The translations under genes were made by a program, and so were the position numbers. From a virus, in IMG/VR virus record IMGVR_UViG_3300031788_000005, positions 19,068-83,067 of that record: a DNA stretch of 64,000 nt; one strand, 5' to 3'. This document shows, one piece after another, positions 24,242 to 32,865 of this stretch. How positions within the stretch are numbered: position 1 is the first letter of the stretch; every line of letters begins with the position of its first letter. The notes beneath the pieces were generated by a model. That model had not been told where the DNA came from. It did not search any database and saw only the letters and a program-made list of their open reading frames with translations.

Positions 24242-25071
24242 AATTTCTTAAAAGTAATTTTAGAGTCATTTGCTATTGGCGCATAACGATACGCCGTTGT
24301 ATGAGGTGAATAAATAGTAATATCCTTAACATTAGCAAATCCAGCTAGGTGAGCTATTAAAGAGTCTGTCCCAATAAATCTGTCTGTTAATTTTAGTAAC
24401 TCAATAATAACGCCAAGTGGTAATCCGAAATAATATCTAGTTGAGAATATTGGGGCGTGAGACTTCTCTTCTTCTTTTGAGCCGACAACAATAGGATAAA
24501 TTTTGTCTTTCAACCACAAGTTACTAATTACGTCGTTAATAATATTTTGACCCATTTTTCTTTTTTTACCTTTAGAAAATGGATGAATAACTGCAAAGGA
24601 GCCACGCAAATGATTTTTTATTTTTAAAGCCTGAACTTTATCTTCTAAAGAAGTATATAAATCGCAAGGATATTTATTTCTTGGAACCCCTAAATCATCG
24701 CAAATTCTTTCAATCTTATGTTGGGCGTTATAGGAATTGGTTAGGTTATAAAATATTTCTGGCATGGTTTGAATCTCAGAAAGGATTACTTCGTCATATC
24801 CAACCTGCTTCCATTTTTCTGCCAAAAATATCATCTTTAAAAATCCAAAACCGAGATAATAAACAAAAGGATTCCAATATTTTGGATTTTTTCCAAAAAA
24901 CGAATACACTTCATTAATATTGGGGTTTTCTTTAAAAATCCAGCGACAATCATCCAATACGAGAAGGTCAATTATGTCATTGGGATGCATTTCGCGATAT
25001 TTTTTTAAAACACCCGTAAGCATGACACAATCACCCATACCGTGAAGGAAAATTATTAAGGTTTTTTTCAT
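24238..25071 (-). CDS. Glycosyltransferase family 9-like
   Basis: 277 aa. GMGDCVMLTGVL near the N-terminus and FIGTDSLIAHLAGFANV (about 232-248) are the GT9 (ADP-heptosyltransferase) donor and helix motifs; GT-B fold. May modify host lipopolysaccharide or a phage surface glycan. Confidence 0.8.
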   Translation of the reverse strand: MKKTLIIFLHGMGDCVMLTGVLKKYREMHPNDIIDLLVLDDCRWIFKENPNINEVYSFFGKNPKYWNPFVYYLGFGFLKMIFLAEKWKQVGYDEVILSEIQTMPEIFYNLTNSYNAQHKIERICDDLGVPRNKYPCDLYTSLEDKVQALKIKNHLRGSFAVIHPFSKGKKRKMGQNIINDVISNLWLKDKIYPIVVGSKEEEKSHAPIFSTRYYFGLPLGVIIELLKLTDRFIGTDSLIAHLAGFANVKDITIYSPHTTAYRYAPIANDSKITFKKL

Positions 25072-25076
25072 TTAAT

Positions 25077-25215
25077 TTAACGGATTTTCTGGACACATTC
25101 ATTTTCCCACGATTTCCACATTTTATCTGCTATTTTTTTTTATCTCTTTAATAGGGACAATGTGTCCAGATGGGCGTTCTTTACCAATTACAAGTTTAAG
25201 TTTCTTTATCTTCAC
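25077..25215 (-). pseudogene. Small gene frameshifted at A8
   Basis: GTG start (GTGA overlap with the upstream gene): MKIKKLKLVIGKERPSGHIV... runs to an A8 tract at about 25132; removing one A restores KIADKMWKSWENECVQKIR to the stop at 25077. As read, it stops early. Slippage, mutation, or homopolymer error. Confidence 0.45.
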
Positions 25216-25469
25216 AGCTTATTTTCTTCCTTCGACGAGTCTAGTTCAAAAGTCACGGGGCCGACCTCAAGCTTGGCAAACATTTCTTTGGCTTTATCAG
25301 AAGCTCCTTGACTTGGTCGTAATAGGGCAGCTAATTCCTTTGGATAGTCAAAATATAGGCAGAACGAATCCGTTCCAGCATATGACTTTCCTACCTGACG
25401 CTCTAGAGCCTTTCCGAACTCGCGGAGAGTAGCGAAATCTTTCTTCTCAAATGTTAATGTAACTTTCAT
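25212..25469 (-). CDS. Hypothetical protein
   Basis: 85 aa from ATG 25469 (ATGA overlap). Alternating strands and helices; unrecognised. Confidence 0.6.
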   Translation of the reverse strand: MKVTLTFEKKDFATLREFGKALERQVGKSYAGTDSFCLYFDYPKELAALLRPSQGASDKAKEMFAKLEVGPVTFELDSSKEENKL

Positions 25470-25939
25470 GACTGATAATGTATACCATCCGTCGCGGGAA
25501 TGCAAGCAGGAAATAGTTTATTTAAAATTTCTTTGTCTCTTTTTTCCTCTTCCAAAATTGATTTTTGTCTTTGTTTAAAATCTATATCGGACAGGGCATG
25601 ACAAATCATTTTTTGTTCGGTGATACTCAAAGGATTTATTTCAATTTCACTTATTTTTACATGTGAAAAATGTGAAAAATACTTTTTTCCTATTTCGTAA
25701 AAGCCCCAAATTAAATGATATTCTTTGCCGTTCATTTTTGCTATCCCGTTATGACTGCCAGAGAAAGACCATTTGTCATGATTTTCAAGAGATAAATCAT
25801 TTAAAATTTCCCTAGCGATACATCCAATTTTGGGAATTGGAGGCGGTGGGGGAAGTGCGTCTTCAACGCGTGCAACATAACTAAAAGGTTCATCCCATAG
25901 GAATGAAATACTACTCCATAATTTATTTAGTGAAACCAT
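25466..25939 (-). CDS. Hypothetical protein
   Basis: 157 aa with a PPPPP stretch near residue 30 and a charged helical C-terminal half. Unrecognised. Confidence 0.6.
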   Translation of the reverse strand: MVSLNKLWSSISFLWDEPFSYVARVEDALPPPPPIPKIGCIAREILNDLSLENHDKWSFSGSHNGIAKMNGKEYHLIWGFYEIGKKYFSHFSHVKISEIEINPLSITEQKMICHALSDIDFKQRQKSILEEEKRDKEILNKLFPACIPATDGIHYQS

Positions 25940-25940
25940 A

Positions 25941-26090
25941 TTAGACCTTAATCTTTAATTTCCCCAATTCAAATGTCAAACCCTGCAAACGTTGGGTCTT
26001 TCGTTCGATTTCAGGTGCCAAGTCTTTGATTCGCTTGGCAAGACGGCGACAGCGACTAATTTTACGGTTTTGGATATGTGATACATTCAT
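25941..26090 (-). CDS. Small basic helical protein
   Basis: 49 aa, Arg/Lys-rich (CRRLAKRIKDLAPEIERKTQ). First gene after a leaderless promoter. Confidence 0.6.
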   Translation of the reverse strand: MNVSHIQNRKISRCRRLAKRIKDLAPEIERKTQRLQGLTFELGKLKIKV

Positions 26091-26096
26091 ATTAAA

Positions 26097-26125
26097 ATAT
26101 TAGCTGATATTACCAACAAAGTCAA
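26097..26125 (-). promoter_or_regulatory. Early promoter
   Basis: TTGACT-N17-TAATAT, 6 nt before ATG 26090. Confidence 0.85.
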
Positions 26126-26253
26126 GTTATTTCTTCCGCGCCCCAATTTTCATCAATTTTTGCCATAAACTCTACAGAGACCAGTTCCATCGATACTTTA
26201 TCGTTAAAGGCGTAATAATCTCCTAATTTAATCAATGTTTTAATGCGGGGTAT
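26122..26253 (-). CDS. Small protein with non-AUG start
   Basis: 43 aa if begun at ATA 26253 (PRIKTLIKLGDYYAFNDK...), 37 aa if at TTG 26235. It follows the TAA of the upstream gene in the same frame. No ATG before residue 20. Confidence 0.4.
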   Translation of the reverse strand: MPRIKTLIKLGDYYAFNDKVSMELVSVEFMAKIDENWGAEEIT

Positions 26254-26718
26254 TTAATCTTGGATTTCGTCACTTTCTAATTCCTCTCCATTAGCATACG
26301 CTTTAGATTCAACTAAACAATAATGAAAATAGGAAGGTATATTATAAAGCATTTCTTCAAAAGTCTTGCCTCCCCACATTCCATTAAATAAGAAGAAAAA
26401 GCAACTAAAAAGCAATTTATGGAATAAACTGTTAGCCTTCATTGATTCCTGCGTTGGTTTTCCAGAGGAGGGGTCTATCTCCGTTAATGCCACTGTGCTA
26501 TTCCACTGATATACAGTTTGTTTGGTTCTATCGTCCATACTGGGAAGTTGGGCAAAAAGATAGAAAGGAACTCCCGCTTTTAAAAGCGCGGTTGTGGCTT
26601 TCATGGCGGCTTCGAATTTTTTTCTTTCTAGTGGCAACAACGAATCAATGAAATTGTCACGTTCGACATTGATATCGTTTTGTTTAGCCTCTAATTGTTC
26701 TAGGTTAGGAAGTGACAT
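26254..26718 (-). CDS. Hypothetical protein
   Basis: 154 aa with an amphipathic helical N-terminus and a hydrophobic patch LLFSCFFFLFNGMWGG (about 103-118). Overlaps the thyX 3' end by 14 nt. Confidence 0.6.
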   Translation of the reverse strand: MSLPNLEQLEAKQNDINVERDNFIDSLLPLERKKFEAAMKATTALLKAGVPFYLFAQLPSMDDRTKQTVYQWNSTVALTEIDPSSGKPTQESMKANSLFHKLLFSCFFFLFNGMWGGKTFEEMLYNIPSYFHYCLVESKAYANGEELESDEIQD

Positions 26719-27610
26719 TTGGTTTAAATTTTTGTATTACTCGCGGGTCAGAAAGATTTTCATTATCAAACATTTTTCTATATTGTTTGAACCCTCTATA
26801 ATTACCACTCCAGTCTGAATTATTCTGCGCTTGGGCAACGTGTTCAGTTGGGGAAAGGTGTTTGGGATTTCCACCAAATAATCTATCACAAAGTTTTATG
26901 TCAGCTTCGTAGTCGTCTTTGCCTTCAAAATTATTGTAACTGACGCGGGCGCAACGGGCGATAGCAATTTTCTTTTTTGCATCATCTACGGAAATCATAT
27001 GCAACTGAGGATAAGTAGCTGCATCATTAAGATATTTATTAAAAAGTCTATCTTCATTAATTTTATCTCCAAATGGAATATGCCAATCCCCTTCATTCAG
27101 ATATTTGGGTTCTGAAGCATTATAAGCTTCTAACATCTTATAAGCCAATTCTGCAATATGAATTTCAGCGTCCTTATGGGCGCGTAGAGCAAAGAAATTT
27201 TCAAATTCAGTAGCCGAAAGGATGACCTTGTGCCACATAAATGGTTCTAGCAACCTATTTCGAAGTTGTTTGGTGACTGGAAATCTAAAATCTAGAGCAG
27301 CATCTACCGCTTTATCTCGTGCATTAAGCCAGTCTTGAATACATAACTTATCTTCATTAGCCTCATAATATTCAGTGCCCTGCATCCCCGAATGGTCTTT
27401 TTGAAACTTAGTTGGGATAAATGGGTCAGTTTTAGCTCTCTCTAACATTTTCTCAAATGGAATAGCGCGACTAGAGGCACTATTTTTTGAGAGTGACCTG
27501 TGAGTATTAAGCTCACTTAATATAATTCTAGGAAATTCAAGAACGAAAGTCGTTAGGCGATTTCCTACTGGGTTGAAACTATCAGCGATGATGGAGGCTT
27601 GGATTGGCAT
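26705..27610 (-). CDS. thyX: Flavin-dependent thymidylate synthase
   Basis: 301 aa. THRSLSKNSASSRAIP (about 37-52) is the ThyX motif region (RHRxxSxNxxSxR variant with THR), and RNRLLEPFMWHKVI plus FENFFALRAHKDAEIHIAELA are the usual helices. Makes dTMP from dUMP with FAD. Longer than the bacterial 220-250 aa enzyme because of a C-terminal extension, as in some phage versions. Confidence 0.88.
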   Translation of the reverse strand: MPIQASIIADSFNPVGNRLTTFVLEFPRIILSELNTHRSLSKNSASSRAIPFEKMLERAKTDPFIPTKFQKDHSGMQGTEYYEANEDKLCIQDWLNARDKAVDAALDFRFPVTKQLRNRLLEPFMWHKVILSATEFENFFALRAHKDAEIHIAELAYKMLEAYNASEPKYLNEGDWHIPFGDKINEDRLFNKYLNDAATYPQLHMISVDDAKKKIAIARCARVSYNNFEGKDDYEADIKLCDRLFGGNPKHLSPTEHVAQAQNNSDWSGNYRGFKQYRKMFDNENLSDPRVIQKFKPNVTS

Positions 27611-27616
27611 ATTTAT

Positions 27617-27645
27617 ATATTATTTTGTATTTCTTATTTTGTCAA
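27617..27645 (-). promoter_or_regulatory. Early promoter of thyX
   Basis: TTGACA-N17-TAATAT, 6 nt before ATG 27610. Confidence 0.85.
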
Positions 27646-27650
27646 GGTTT

Positions 27651-27992
27651 TTATGTCATTGGATTCATTTTCTTAATAACATCCATAGTGGGATTTTCTT
27701 GGGCTTTGGCGGCGGATTTTCACTGTTTTATCATTTTATCGGAAGGAGTAGTTATTATTTCTACTTTTGATAATTCCTCTTGTAATTTACCTTGCATTGC
27801 TGCGATAGGCCCATTGATAATAGCTGTAAGTTCTTTATCACTCAGGGGTTCACCAGATTGGGTATGATGGGCAAAAATACCGAACTTGTTTTTGGGTACA
27901 GGAAAGGTAACATTTTTATCCCAATTAATTTCGTCCCAATTATCTTGGACAGTTTTAAAACTTTCTTGGCGTCTTTTAGAACCTTTTGACAT
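27651..27992 (-). pseudogene. Small gene with in-frame TGA
   Basis: 90 aa to TGA 27720-27722, then 22 further codons in frame (KSAAKAQENPTMDVIKKM...) to TAA 27651. The extension looks protein-like and lacks its own strong start. N-terminal part MSKGSKRRQESFK is basic. Unrecognised. Confidence 0.5.
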
Positions 27993-28278
27993 AATTTAGT
28001 GGGGTTTGGGTTCGGGTATTTCTCAATGCCGCGTATTCTGCTATTTTACGAGCCTTGAATTCCTCGGATTTTTTGATTTTTTTATCTGTTTCTTCTTTTA
28101 TATCAAGAATGATTGCCTTATCAACGTTAAGTTCGAATTCTAAAACATCAGGACATCCATATTCATCATCAGGGACTTCGGTATAACCAAAACTTCCACC
28201 ATAGACCCCCCTTACATGTTCGGTCATATTATCTGGCTTAATAAATGCCCATAAACGATTCAAAAGACTAGATTTCAT
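27976..28278 (-). CDS. Hypothetical protein
   Basis: 100 aa; Gly/aromatic N-terminus and charged helix after residue 55. ATGA overlap with the upstream gene. Confidence 0.55.
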   Translation of the reverse strand: MKSSLLNRLWAFIKPDNMTEHVRGVYGGSFGYTEVPDDEYGCPDVLEFELNVDKAIILDIKEETDKKIKKSEEFKARKIAEYAALRNTRTQTPLNYVKRF

Positions 28279-28898
28279 AATGCGCTCCTATAAGTGGCGT
28301 AAGGATTTAACCAATAGGGGTTTATTTTTTTAAAACCTTCTTTAATAATATCCCAACATTCACCCACACTAACTGAATTATGTCGGTCAAACTCATTATC
28401 TGGTTGTTTGTCATATGGACACGCTATGTATACTTCCTTATTAGTAACCTCAACCTTAGTCATTAACGTCATTACTAATCCTTCGGACAATGATTCGTGA
28501 TAGGCTCCAGCCTCAAAAAAGTATTCATTCCAAATTCTGTTTTCTGACTGTAGAACCATAAAGCAGCGCGAATTGTCTTTTTTAACTAAAACAGTGTTCC
28601 TACCAACTGTATGTTGCGGGTTATACAAATCCATATCGCCCTTATCTGTGAAGAATGGAGCATATATTTTATTAACTAATTTGCCATTTCCGGCGATGAC
28701 CCTACTTCTGAAAGAAAATCGATGGTTGTGAATTTGGGTATTGACCTTCTGACATTGGAGACGCTGTTCCGGCCATACATTCAATCGTGTGTTAGGTTCA
28801 AAATCCAATTGAACGAAACCATTTCCATGATAGCGAGGAAGGATGTTTTCCTTTATGCAATTCAAATATAACTTATCAAATTCTAGAGTAATTTTCAT
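28275..28898 (-). CDS. Cupin-like hypothetical protein
   Basis: 207 aa, beta-rich. IHNHRFSFRSRVIAG and later GAYHESLS give a cupin-like His pattern; function unknown. Confidence 0.5.
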   Translation of the reverse strand: MKITLEFDKLYLNCIKENILPRYHGNGFVQLDFEPNTRLNVWPEQRLQCQKVNTQIHNHRFSFRSRVIAGNGKLVNKIYAPFFTDKGDMDLYNPQHTVGRNTVLVKKDNSRCFMVLQSENRIWNEYFFEAGAYHESLSEGLVMTLMTKVEVTNKEVYIACPYDKQPDNEFDRHNSVSVGECWDIIKEGFKKINPYWLNPYATYRSAL

Positions 28899-28901
28899 AG
28901 T

Positions 28902-29120
28902 TTATTTAAGTAATTCCGAAATAGTACTAGCGCATTTCCAGCCATTAAGACACCAATTTCCTTGTTTATTTTCCCAAAATACACGCCTAAAACATTCAAA
29001 AGTAGTATCATAAAAAATCATCCTGCCTTCACCAATATCAGCTACAAATTCGCATGTTGATACAAGGTCTCCAGCCCAAATATCTTTAGTGACATCTCCT
29101 AGTTGAAATTTGGTTTGCAT
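28902..29120 (-). CDS. YopX-like small protein
   Basis: 72 aa. FQLGDVTKDIWAGDLVST and the later WENKQGNWCLNGW pattern resemble short YopX-related phage proteins. Confidence 0.45.
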   Translation of the reverse strand: MQTKFQLGDVTKDIWAGDLVSTCEFVADIGEGRMIFYDTTFECFRRVFWENKQGNWCLNGWKCASTISELLK

Positions 29121-29302
29121 GTTTTACTTTTAAAGCCTATTCTTTCGGCCATTTCCACTGGATTTGCCCACCCAAAATCAACGCGAAATTTCTTACCTCG
29201 ACTGATAAGATACTCTATAGCATTAACATATTCAGTTAGTTCTTCTTCTGTGAATATATAGGTCGCGGGATGATGGATTGCATATGCTGGTTTTTTAATC
29301 AT
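29099..29302 (-). CDS. Hypothetical protein
   Basis: 67 aa, EEELTEYVNAIEYLIS helix then strands. Overlaps the next gene by 22 nt. Confidence 0.5.
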   Translation of the reverse strand: MIKKPAYAIHHPATYIFTEEELTEYVNAIEYLISRGKKFRVDFGWANPVEMAERIGFKSKTCKPNFN

Positions 29303-29303
29303 A

Positions 29304-29690
29304 TTAAAGTCCCTTGGGCAACGGACGTTTTGGAGCCTTCATACTAGATAGGAGGTCTTTTAAAAATCTCACAAACTGTCTATGATTGGTTATTGGCCTT
29401 CCATAGGTTGTACCACTCAAAAATTTATCATCTACAAAGATATTAACCCTATGAGTATTAGCAAAAGGATTTGTATTCTTGTTGCCATTTTTCGCAAAAG
29501 AATTAATTCGGCGGCGGACTTGCAAAGCCGTCAAACCCTTTGGCACAATATAGGGACTATGAAACTGATGAAGATTTTCCATGTCGCGCTTTGTCTTAAA
29601 ATATTCCTTTCGGAGATAAGTAAGCAAAACTGGATTTTCTTTTAGCCAATTTTGGGTAGATGCTTCTAAATTTTCTAATGTTAGTTTCAT
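29304..29690 (-). CDS. Hypothetical basic protein
   Basis: 128 aa, many Arg/Lys/Asn; unrecognised. ATGA overlap with the phosphoesterase gene. Confidence 0.55.
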   Translation of the reverse strand: MKLTLENLEASTQNWLKENPVLLTYLRKEYFKTKRDMENLHQFHSPYIVPKGLTALQVRRRINSFAKNGNKNTNPFANTHRVNIFVDDKFLSGTTYGRPITNHRQFVRFLKDLLSSMKAPKRPLPKGL

Positions 29691-30457
29691 AGGTCTGAGA
29701 ATTTTTTAATTGTTAGTTTGTTATCTTTAATTAATAAATATTGGTTAAGATGGCAGTCGATATCTATATTTTGCCAAATATTTTCATCAAACGAACCCTC
29801 GGTACTGTGGGGTAAAATATTAGTATGGGAACTATGCCCAACTACCTGCGGAAGTCCTTCAATCGGTTCAAATTCCGTATCAAAATCCAACCAGTCCAAT
29901 CCACCCACTGATTGACTACCTCCTCTACCATATCCAGCGCGGTACATCCAATGTCTTCCATTAGCAGAAAGAGATATTTCGGCCTGTTCTACCTGTTCAT
30001 CCAACCATTTAGAAAGACTTATTTTATCTAATTTTTGGTTTGGAGGAAGGAATGAGGGGTGAAGACCCGCGTGGGATAATAGCCGGTCGTCCAAAAACAA
30101 ATACCACAAAAACTTTTCCCTGATTGCTGGCATAAAAGACCCAAATTCTTTGGTAATTAACTTGTCCTTCCACCTATAATAACCACTACATTGAGTGTGC
30201 TGAGTATAACCCCACAAGTAACTTATATCGTGATTGCCGATTGTGGTAAAGAAGTTTGGCTCAAACAAATACTTTTTGAGAAATTTACACGTTTTGATGG
30301 CGTCTTCTTCGCTATTATGACTAAAACTATCGAAAAAATCGCCGAGACAAACTACTTTATCGTAATTTTCACGCTTGAGAATTGTCTCTAGTTTATTAAT
30401 CTCCTGATGCGGGTCGCTCAGGACAAGAATCGTCTGGTTTTTACTTGAAAGTTCCAT
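29687..30457 (-). CDS. Calcineurin-like phosphoesterase
   Basis: 256 aa. Metal motifs in order: SDPHQE, GDFFD, GNHD, SHAG and GHS. Closest in style to Ser/Thr phosphatase or diadenosine tetraphosphatase-like phage enzymes. First gene of a four-gene operon. Confidence 0.88.
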   Translation of the reverse strand: MELSSKNQTILVLSDPHQEINKLETILKRENYDKVVCLGDFFDSFSHNSEEDAIKTCKFLKKYLFEPNFFTTIGNHDISYLWGYTQHTQCSGYYRWKDKLITKEFGSFMPAIREKFLWYLFLDDRLLSHAGLHPSFLPPNQKLDKISLSKWLDEQVEQAEISLSANGRHWMYRAGYGRGGSQSVGGLDWLDFDTEFEPIEGLPQVVGHSSHTNILPHSTEGSFDENIWQNIDIDCHLNQYLLIKDNKLTIKKFSDL

Positions 30458-30463
30458 CTTTTA

Positions 30464-30492
30464 ATCTTAACAAAGTGTTAGAAAAAAGTCAA
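30464..30492 (-). promoter_or_regulatory. Early promoter
   Basis: TTGACT-N17-TAAGAT, 6 nt before ATG 30457. Confidence 0.85.
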
Positions 30493-30495
30493 GCC

Positions 30496-30915
30496 TTAAT
30501 AATCACCAAATTTAACGTCCGGTTGCGCGGCAAAACTTTCGGCTATTTCTTTTTCAAAAATCTTCTCGGCGGTTCTGCAAAGTTCACCTTGTTGTTTCAT
30601 TCTTTTCCAATTTATGGAGTATTCGCTTTTTAGCAGCGATTCCTTCATATACCTCTTGAGCCAAATAATCTTTTCGTAGACCTTTTTTTCTTCTTCATTT
30701 AGATATTGGGGTATATAAGTTTTTGCCGTGTCAAAGTCAAAATGGTCAGCGCGGCATTCGTCGCAACTATGTCCATTACAAGAAGAACCATGGCACTTTT
30801 TGTCAGTACATCCAATAGTAAATACATCACAGAGGTCACAAAATCGAATAGGGTATTTGCCCTTCCACTTCTTACCACAGTCAAATATATCGTCTAGTAA
30901 TTCTTCTTCGTTCAT
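30496..30915 (-). CDS. Cys-rich zinc-binding protein
   Basis: 139 aa. Eight Cys between residues 13 and 54 (CDLCDV, CTDKKCHGSSCNGHSCDEC) suggest two zinc knuckles; helical C-terminus. Confidence 0.6.
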   Translation of the reverse strand: MNEEELLDDIFDCGKKWKGKYPIRFCDLCDVFTIGCTDKKCHGSSCNGHSCDECRADHFDFDTAKTYIPQYLNEEEKKVYEKIIWLKRYMKESLLKSEYSINWKRMKQQGELCRTAEKIFEKEIAESFAAQPDVKFGDY

Positions 30916-30917
30916 AA

Positions 30918-31109
30918 TTAAGTTTTAGGTACCAATGCCAACTCTGTATTTTCGGGGAAAACATACCCACATCTTAGCAAATAGTCTTCCATTATTTCTA
31001 TCATTTCTTGAAGGTTTTTCTCGTCTTCCACGAGGATTTCTACATCATAAGGGATTTTATCATCGAATTCCGATGGTTCGCTGCGATAACATAGTGCGTG
31101 TTTAATCAT
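30918..31109 (-). CDS. Hypothetical protein
   Basis: 63 aa from ATG 31109 (ATGA overlap). Acidic; unrecognised. Confidence 0.55.
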   Translation of the reverse strand: MIKHALCYRSEPSEFDDKIPYDVEILVEDEKNLQEMIEIMEDYLLRCGYVFPENTELALVPKT

Positions 31110-31366
31110 ATTATTATTGTAGGTGTTAACTTGATAATTGGCATAAAAATCACCCAAGGAACGGCATCATACGGTAAATATCGCCCCTGAAGAGTGGCTT
31201 CCCAATGTTCTTCTTCAATTTCTTTCATGCGAGTGAGAATATTATCAAATTCTACATCCTCATTCCACCATTGTAATGTCCCAGATGGTAGGGGTGTTGC
31301 TTCCAAAGGGATATTTTTTGGAATTTTATTATTGCGACAAATACGATATGTCAGTCGATATTTCAT
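31106..31366 (-). CDS. Hypothetical protein
   Basis: 86 aa from ATG 31366, coupled to the small membrane gene above by ATGA. Confidence 0.55.
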   Translation of the reverse strand: MKYRLTYRICRNNKIPKNIPLEATPLPSGTLQWWNEDVEFDNILTRMKEIEEEHWEATLQGRYLPYDAVPWVIFMPIIKLTPTIII

Positions 31367-31512
31367 ACAAATGCCGAAGCGATTAATAAAACTAGTCCTA
31401 GCAAACACGAGTAGGGAAATAGAAATCGGTTTTCTGAAATATTCATCAGTCCATCCTCTAATTGGAGATACTGTCGTTTCAGGTCTTGTAGGTCTTTAAT
31501 CAGTTGGTTCAT
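31363..31512 (-). CDS. Small coiled-coil/membrane protein
   Basis: 49 aa: helix IKDLQDLKRQYLQLEDGL then a hydrophobic segment CLLGLVLLIASAFV. Confidence 0.5.
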   Translation of the reverse strand: MNQLIKDLQDLKRQYLQLEDGLMNISENRFLFPYSCLLGLVLLIASAFV

Positions 31513-31518
31513 AAATTA

Positions 31519-32166
31519 TTAAGGTTCAAATTCTTTCTTTAAAATTTCATAGTCGCGCTTTCTTTCGGCTTTGGCATAATCATCTTTAGAAAGTCCCACT
31601 CCACCATCTTGAAGTCTTTCGCCATGATGGTCTATAGGTTTCCAATTTTTCTTTTCCATTATCGCCGCGACTTGCTCAAAGCTAATAGGATAAAAGTTAT
31701 GGCAGTCAACCCCCACATCAATCGCTCTAGCGTTGGGGTCGTCTGGCAAACTGCCGTGGCTATGAGCATAAAGATTATAGCTTCCATAATGACTGCGATT
31801 CCATACGCGAAAAGCGTAATGCGACAAAACGATAAATTGACCGTTAATAGTAACTTCCGCGTAATCTCCTAAATAATTCACCTTATTAAGAACAACATGT
31901 TTGGCAAAATTTCTCAATGACTTGTCGTGATTACCAAAAATAATATTAATGGTTCCATTAAGCCTAGATAAAAATCTAGCCACTTCTGATTCACCACCAA
32001 AGACAAAATCTCCTAAAAAAAATCCAACATCGTTAGGTGATACACGGCTATTCCAATTTGTGATAATAGTCTCATTCATTTCTTCGACATTCTTAAATGG
32101 ACGCTTAGAATAGGTCAAAATATTAACATGGTTAAAATGAAAATCTGAACTAAAAAAATACTTCAT
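31519..32166 (-). CDS. Calcineurin-like phosphoesterase
   Basis: 215 aa from ATG 32166. SDFHFNH, LGDFVFGG, FGNHD, LSHYAF and HSHG are the metallophosphatase motifs of the YfcE/phage-Icc type. Second of three phosphoesterases in the window. Confidence 0.88.
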   Translation of the reverse strand: MKYFFSSDFHFNHVNILTYSKRPFKNVEEMNETIITNWNSRVSPNDVGFFLGDFVFGGESEVARFLSRLNGTINIIFGNHDKSLRNFAKHVVLNKVNYLGDYAEVTINGQFIVLSHYAFRVWNRSHYGSYNLYAHSHGSLPDDPNARAIDVGVDCHNFYPISFEQVAAIMEKKNWKPIDHHGERLQDGGVGLSKDDYAKAERKRDYEILKKEFEP

Positions 32167-32172
32167 ATTAAA

Positions 32173-32201
32173 ATAATAATATACTTTTATTAACAAGTCA
32201 A
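32173..32201 (-). promoter_or_regulatory. Early promoter
   Basis: TTGACT-N17-TATTAT, 6 nt before ATG 32166. Confidence 0.85.
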
Positions 32202-32413
32202 GGATTTATTTTTACTTTATCTCCGTTTTTTAATTCACTAATTTTGCAATAACGCTTATAAGGATTTACCCCGTGTTCCTCTTCACCCACGTCGGCGCGG
32301 TGCTCCCAATCATGCGGGCAATGGAATATAAACTGCAACGTATTCCTGATATTAACAAAGAACGGGTTAGTTTCTTTGGCTGAATAAATCCATTTTATGA
32401 GTTTATTTTTCAT
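32198..32413 (-). CDS. Hypothetical protein
   Basis: 71 aa; CPHDWEHRADV...RYCKISE could bind metal. ATGA overlap with the upstream gene. Confidence 0.5.
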   Translation of the reverse strand: MKNKLIKWIYSAKETNPFFVNIRNTLQFIFHCPHDWEHRADVGEEEHGVNPYKRYCKISELKNGDKVKINP

Positions 32414-32775
32414 GCTGAAGTCATTACTAAGCCCATATTTTTAGCACTAGAGATTTCTATTGGAGTAAAAAATGCTCTATCTCGGTCAAACAAAACTTCT
32501 CTTCCCCAATATACCTTATCAGCTAGATATGTTTTAGAATATCTCAATTTTTTCCTTCTTGGCATAGCTTCCATGTAGTTTTTACGCTTAACAAACTTAA
32601 TTCTACAACCCATTAACGAAGGAGTAAAGTTATTAGTATATCTAATATAAGCTTGAGGTATTTTATTAATATCATCTGAGAATTCGTGGCTCATAGAGAC
32701 GGATTCAGGACTTTTCCCATTTTTATCGTAATATTTGTTAATTGTCCAATTTAATCTTCGCAGTAAATCTGACAT
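32410..32775 (-). CDS. Hypothetical basic protein
   Basis: 121 aa, Arg/Lys/Tyr-rich C-terminal half. First gene of its operon; unrecognised. Confidence 0.6.
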   Translation of the reverse strand: MSDLLRRLNWTINKYYDKNGKSPESVSMSHEFSDDINKIPQAYIRYTNNFTPSLMGCRIKFVKRKNYMEAMPRRKKLRYSKTYLADKVYWGREVLFDRDRAFFTPIEISSAKNMGLVMTSA

Positions 32776-32782
32776 ATAACCA

Positions 32783-32811
32783 ATATTATCTCACATTTCA
32801 AAATTTGTCAA
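32783..32811 (-). promoter_or_regulatory. Early promoter
   Basis: TTGACA-N17-TAATAT, 7 nt before ATG 32775. Confidence 0.85.
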
Positions 32812-32865
32812 CTATTTTCTTTTTTTCTTACAATAATTCTATATAATAAATTGATTAAAAAATTT

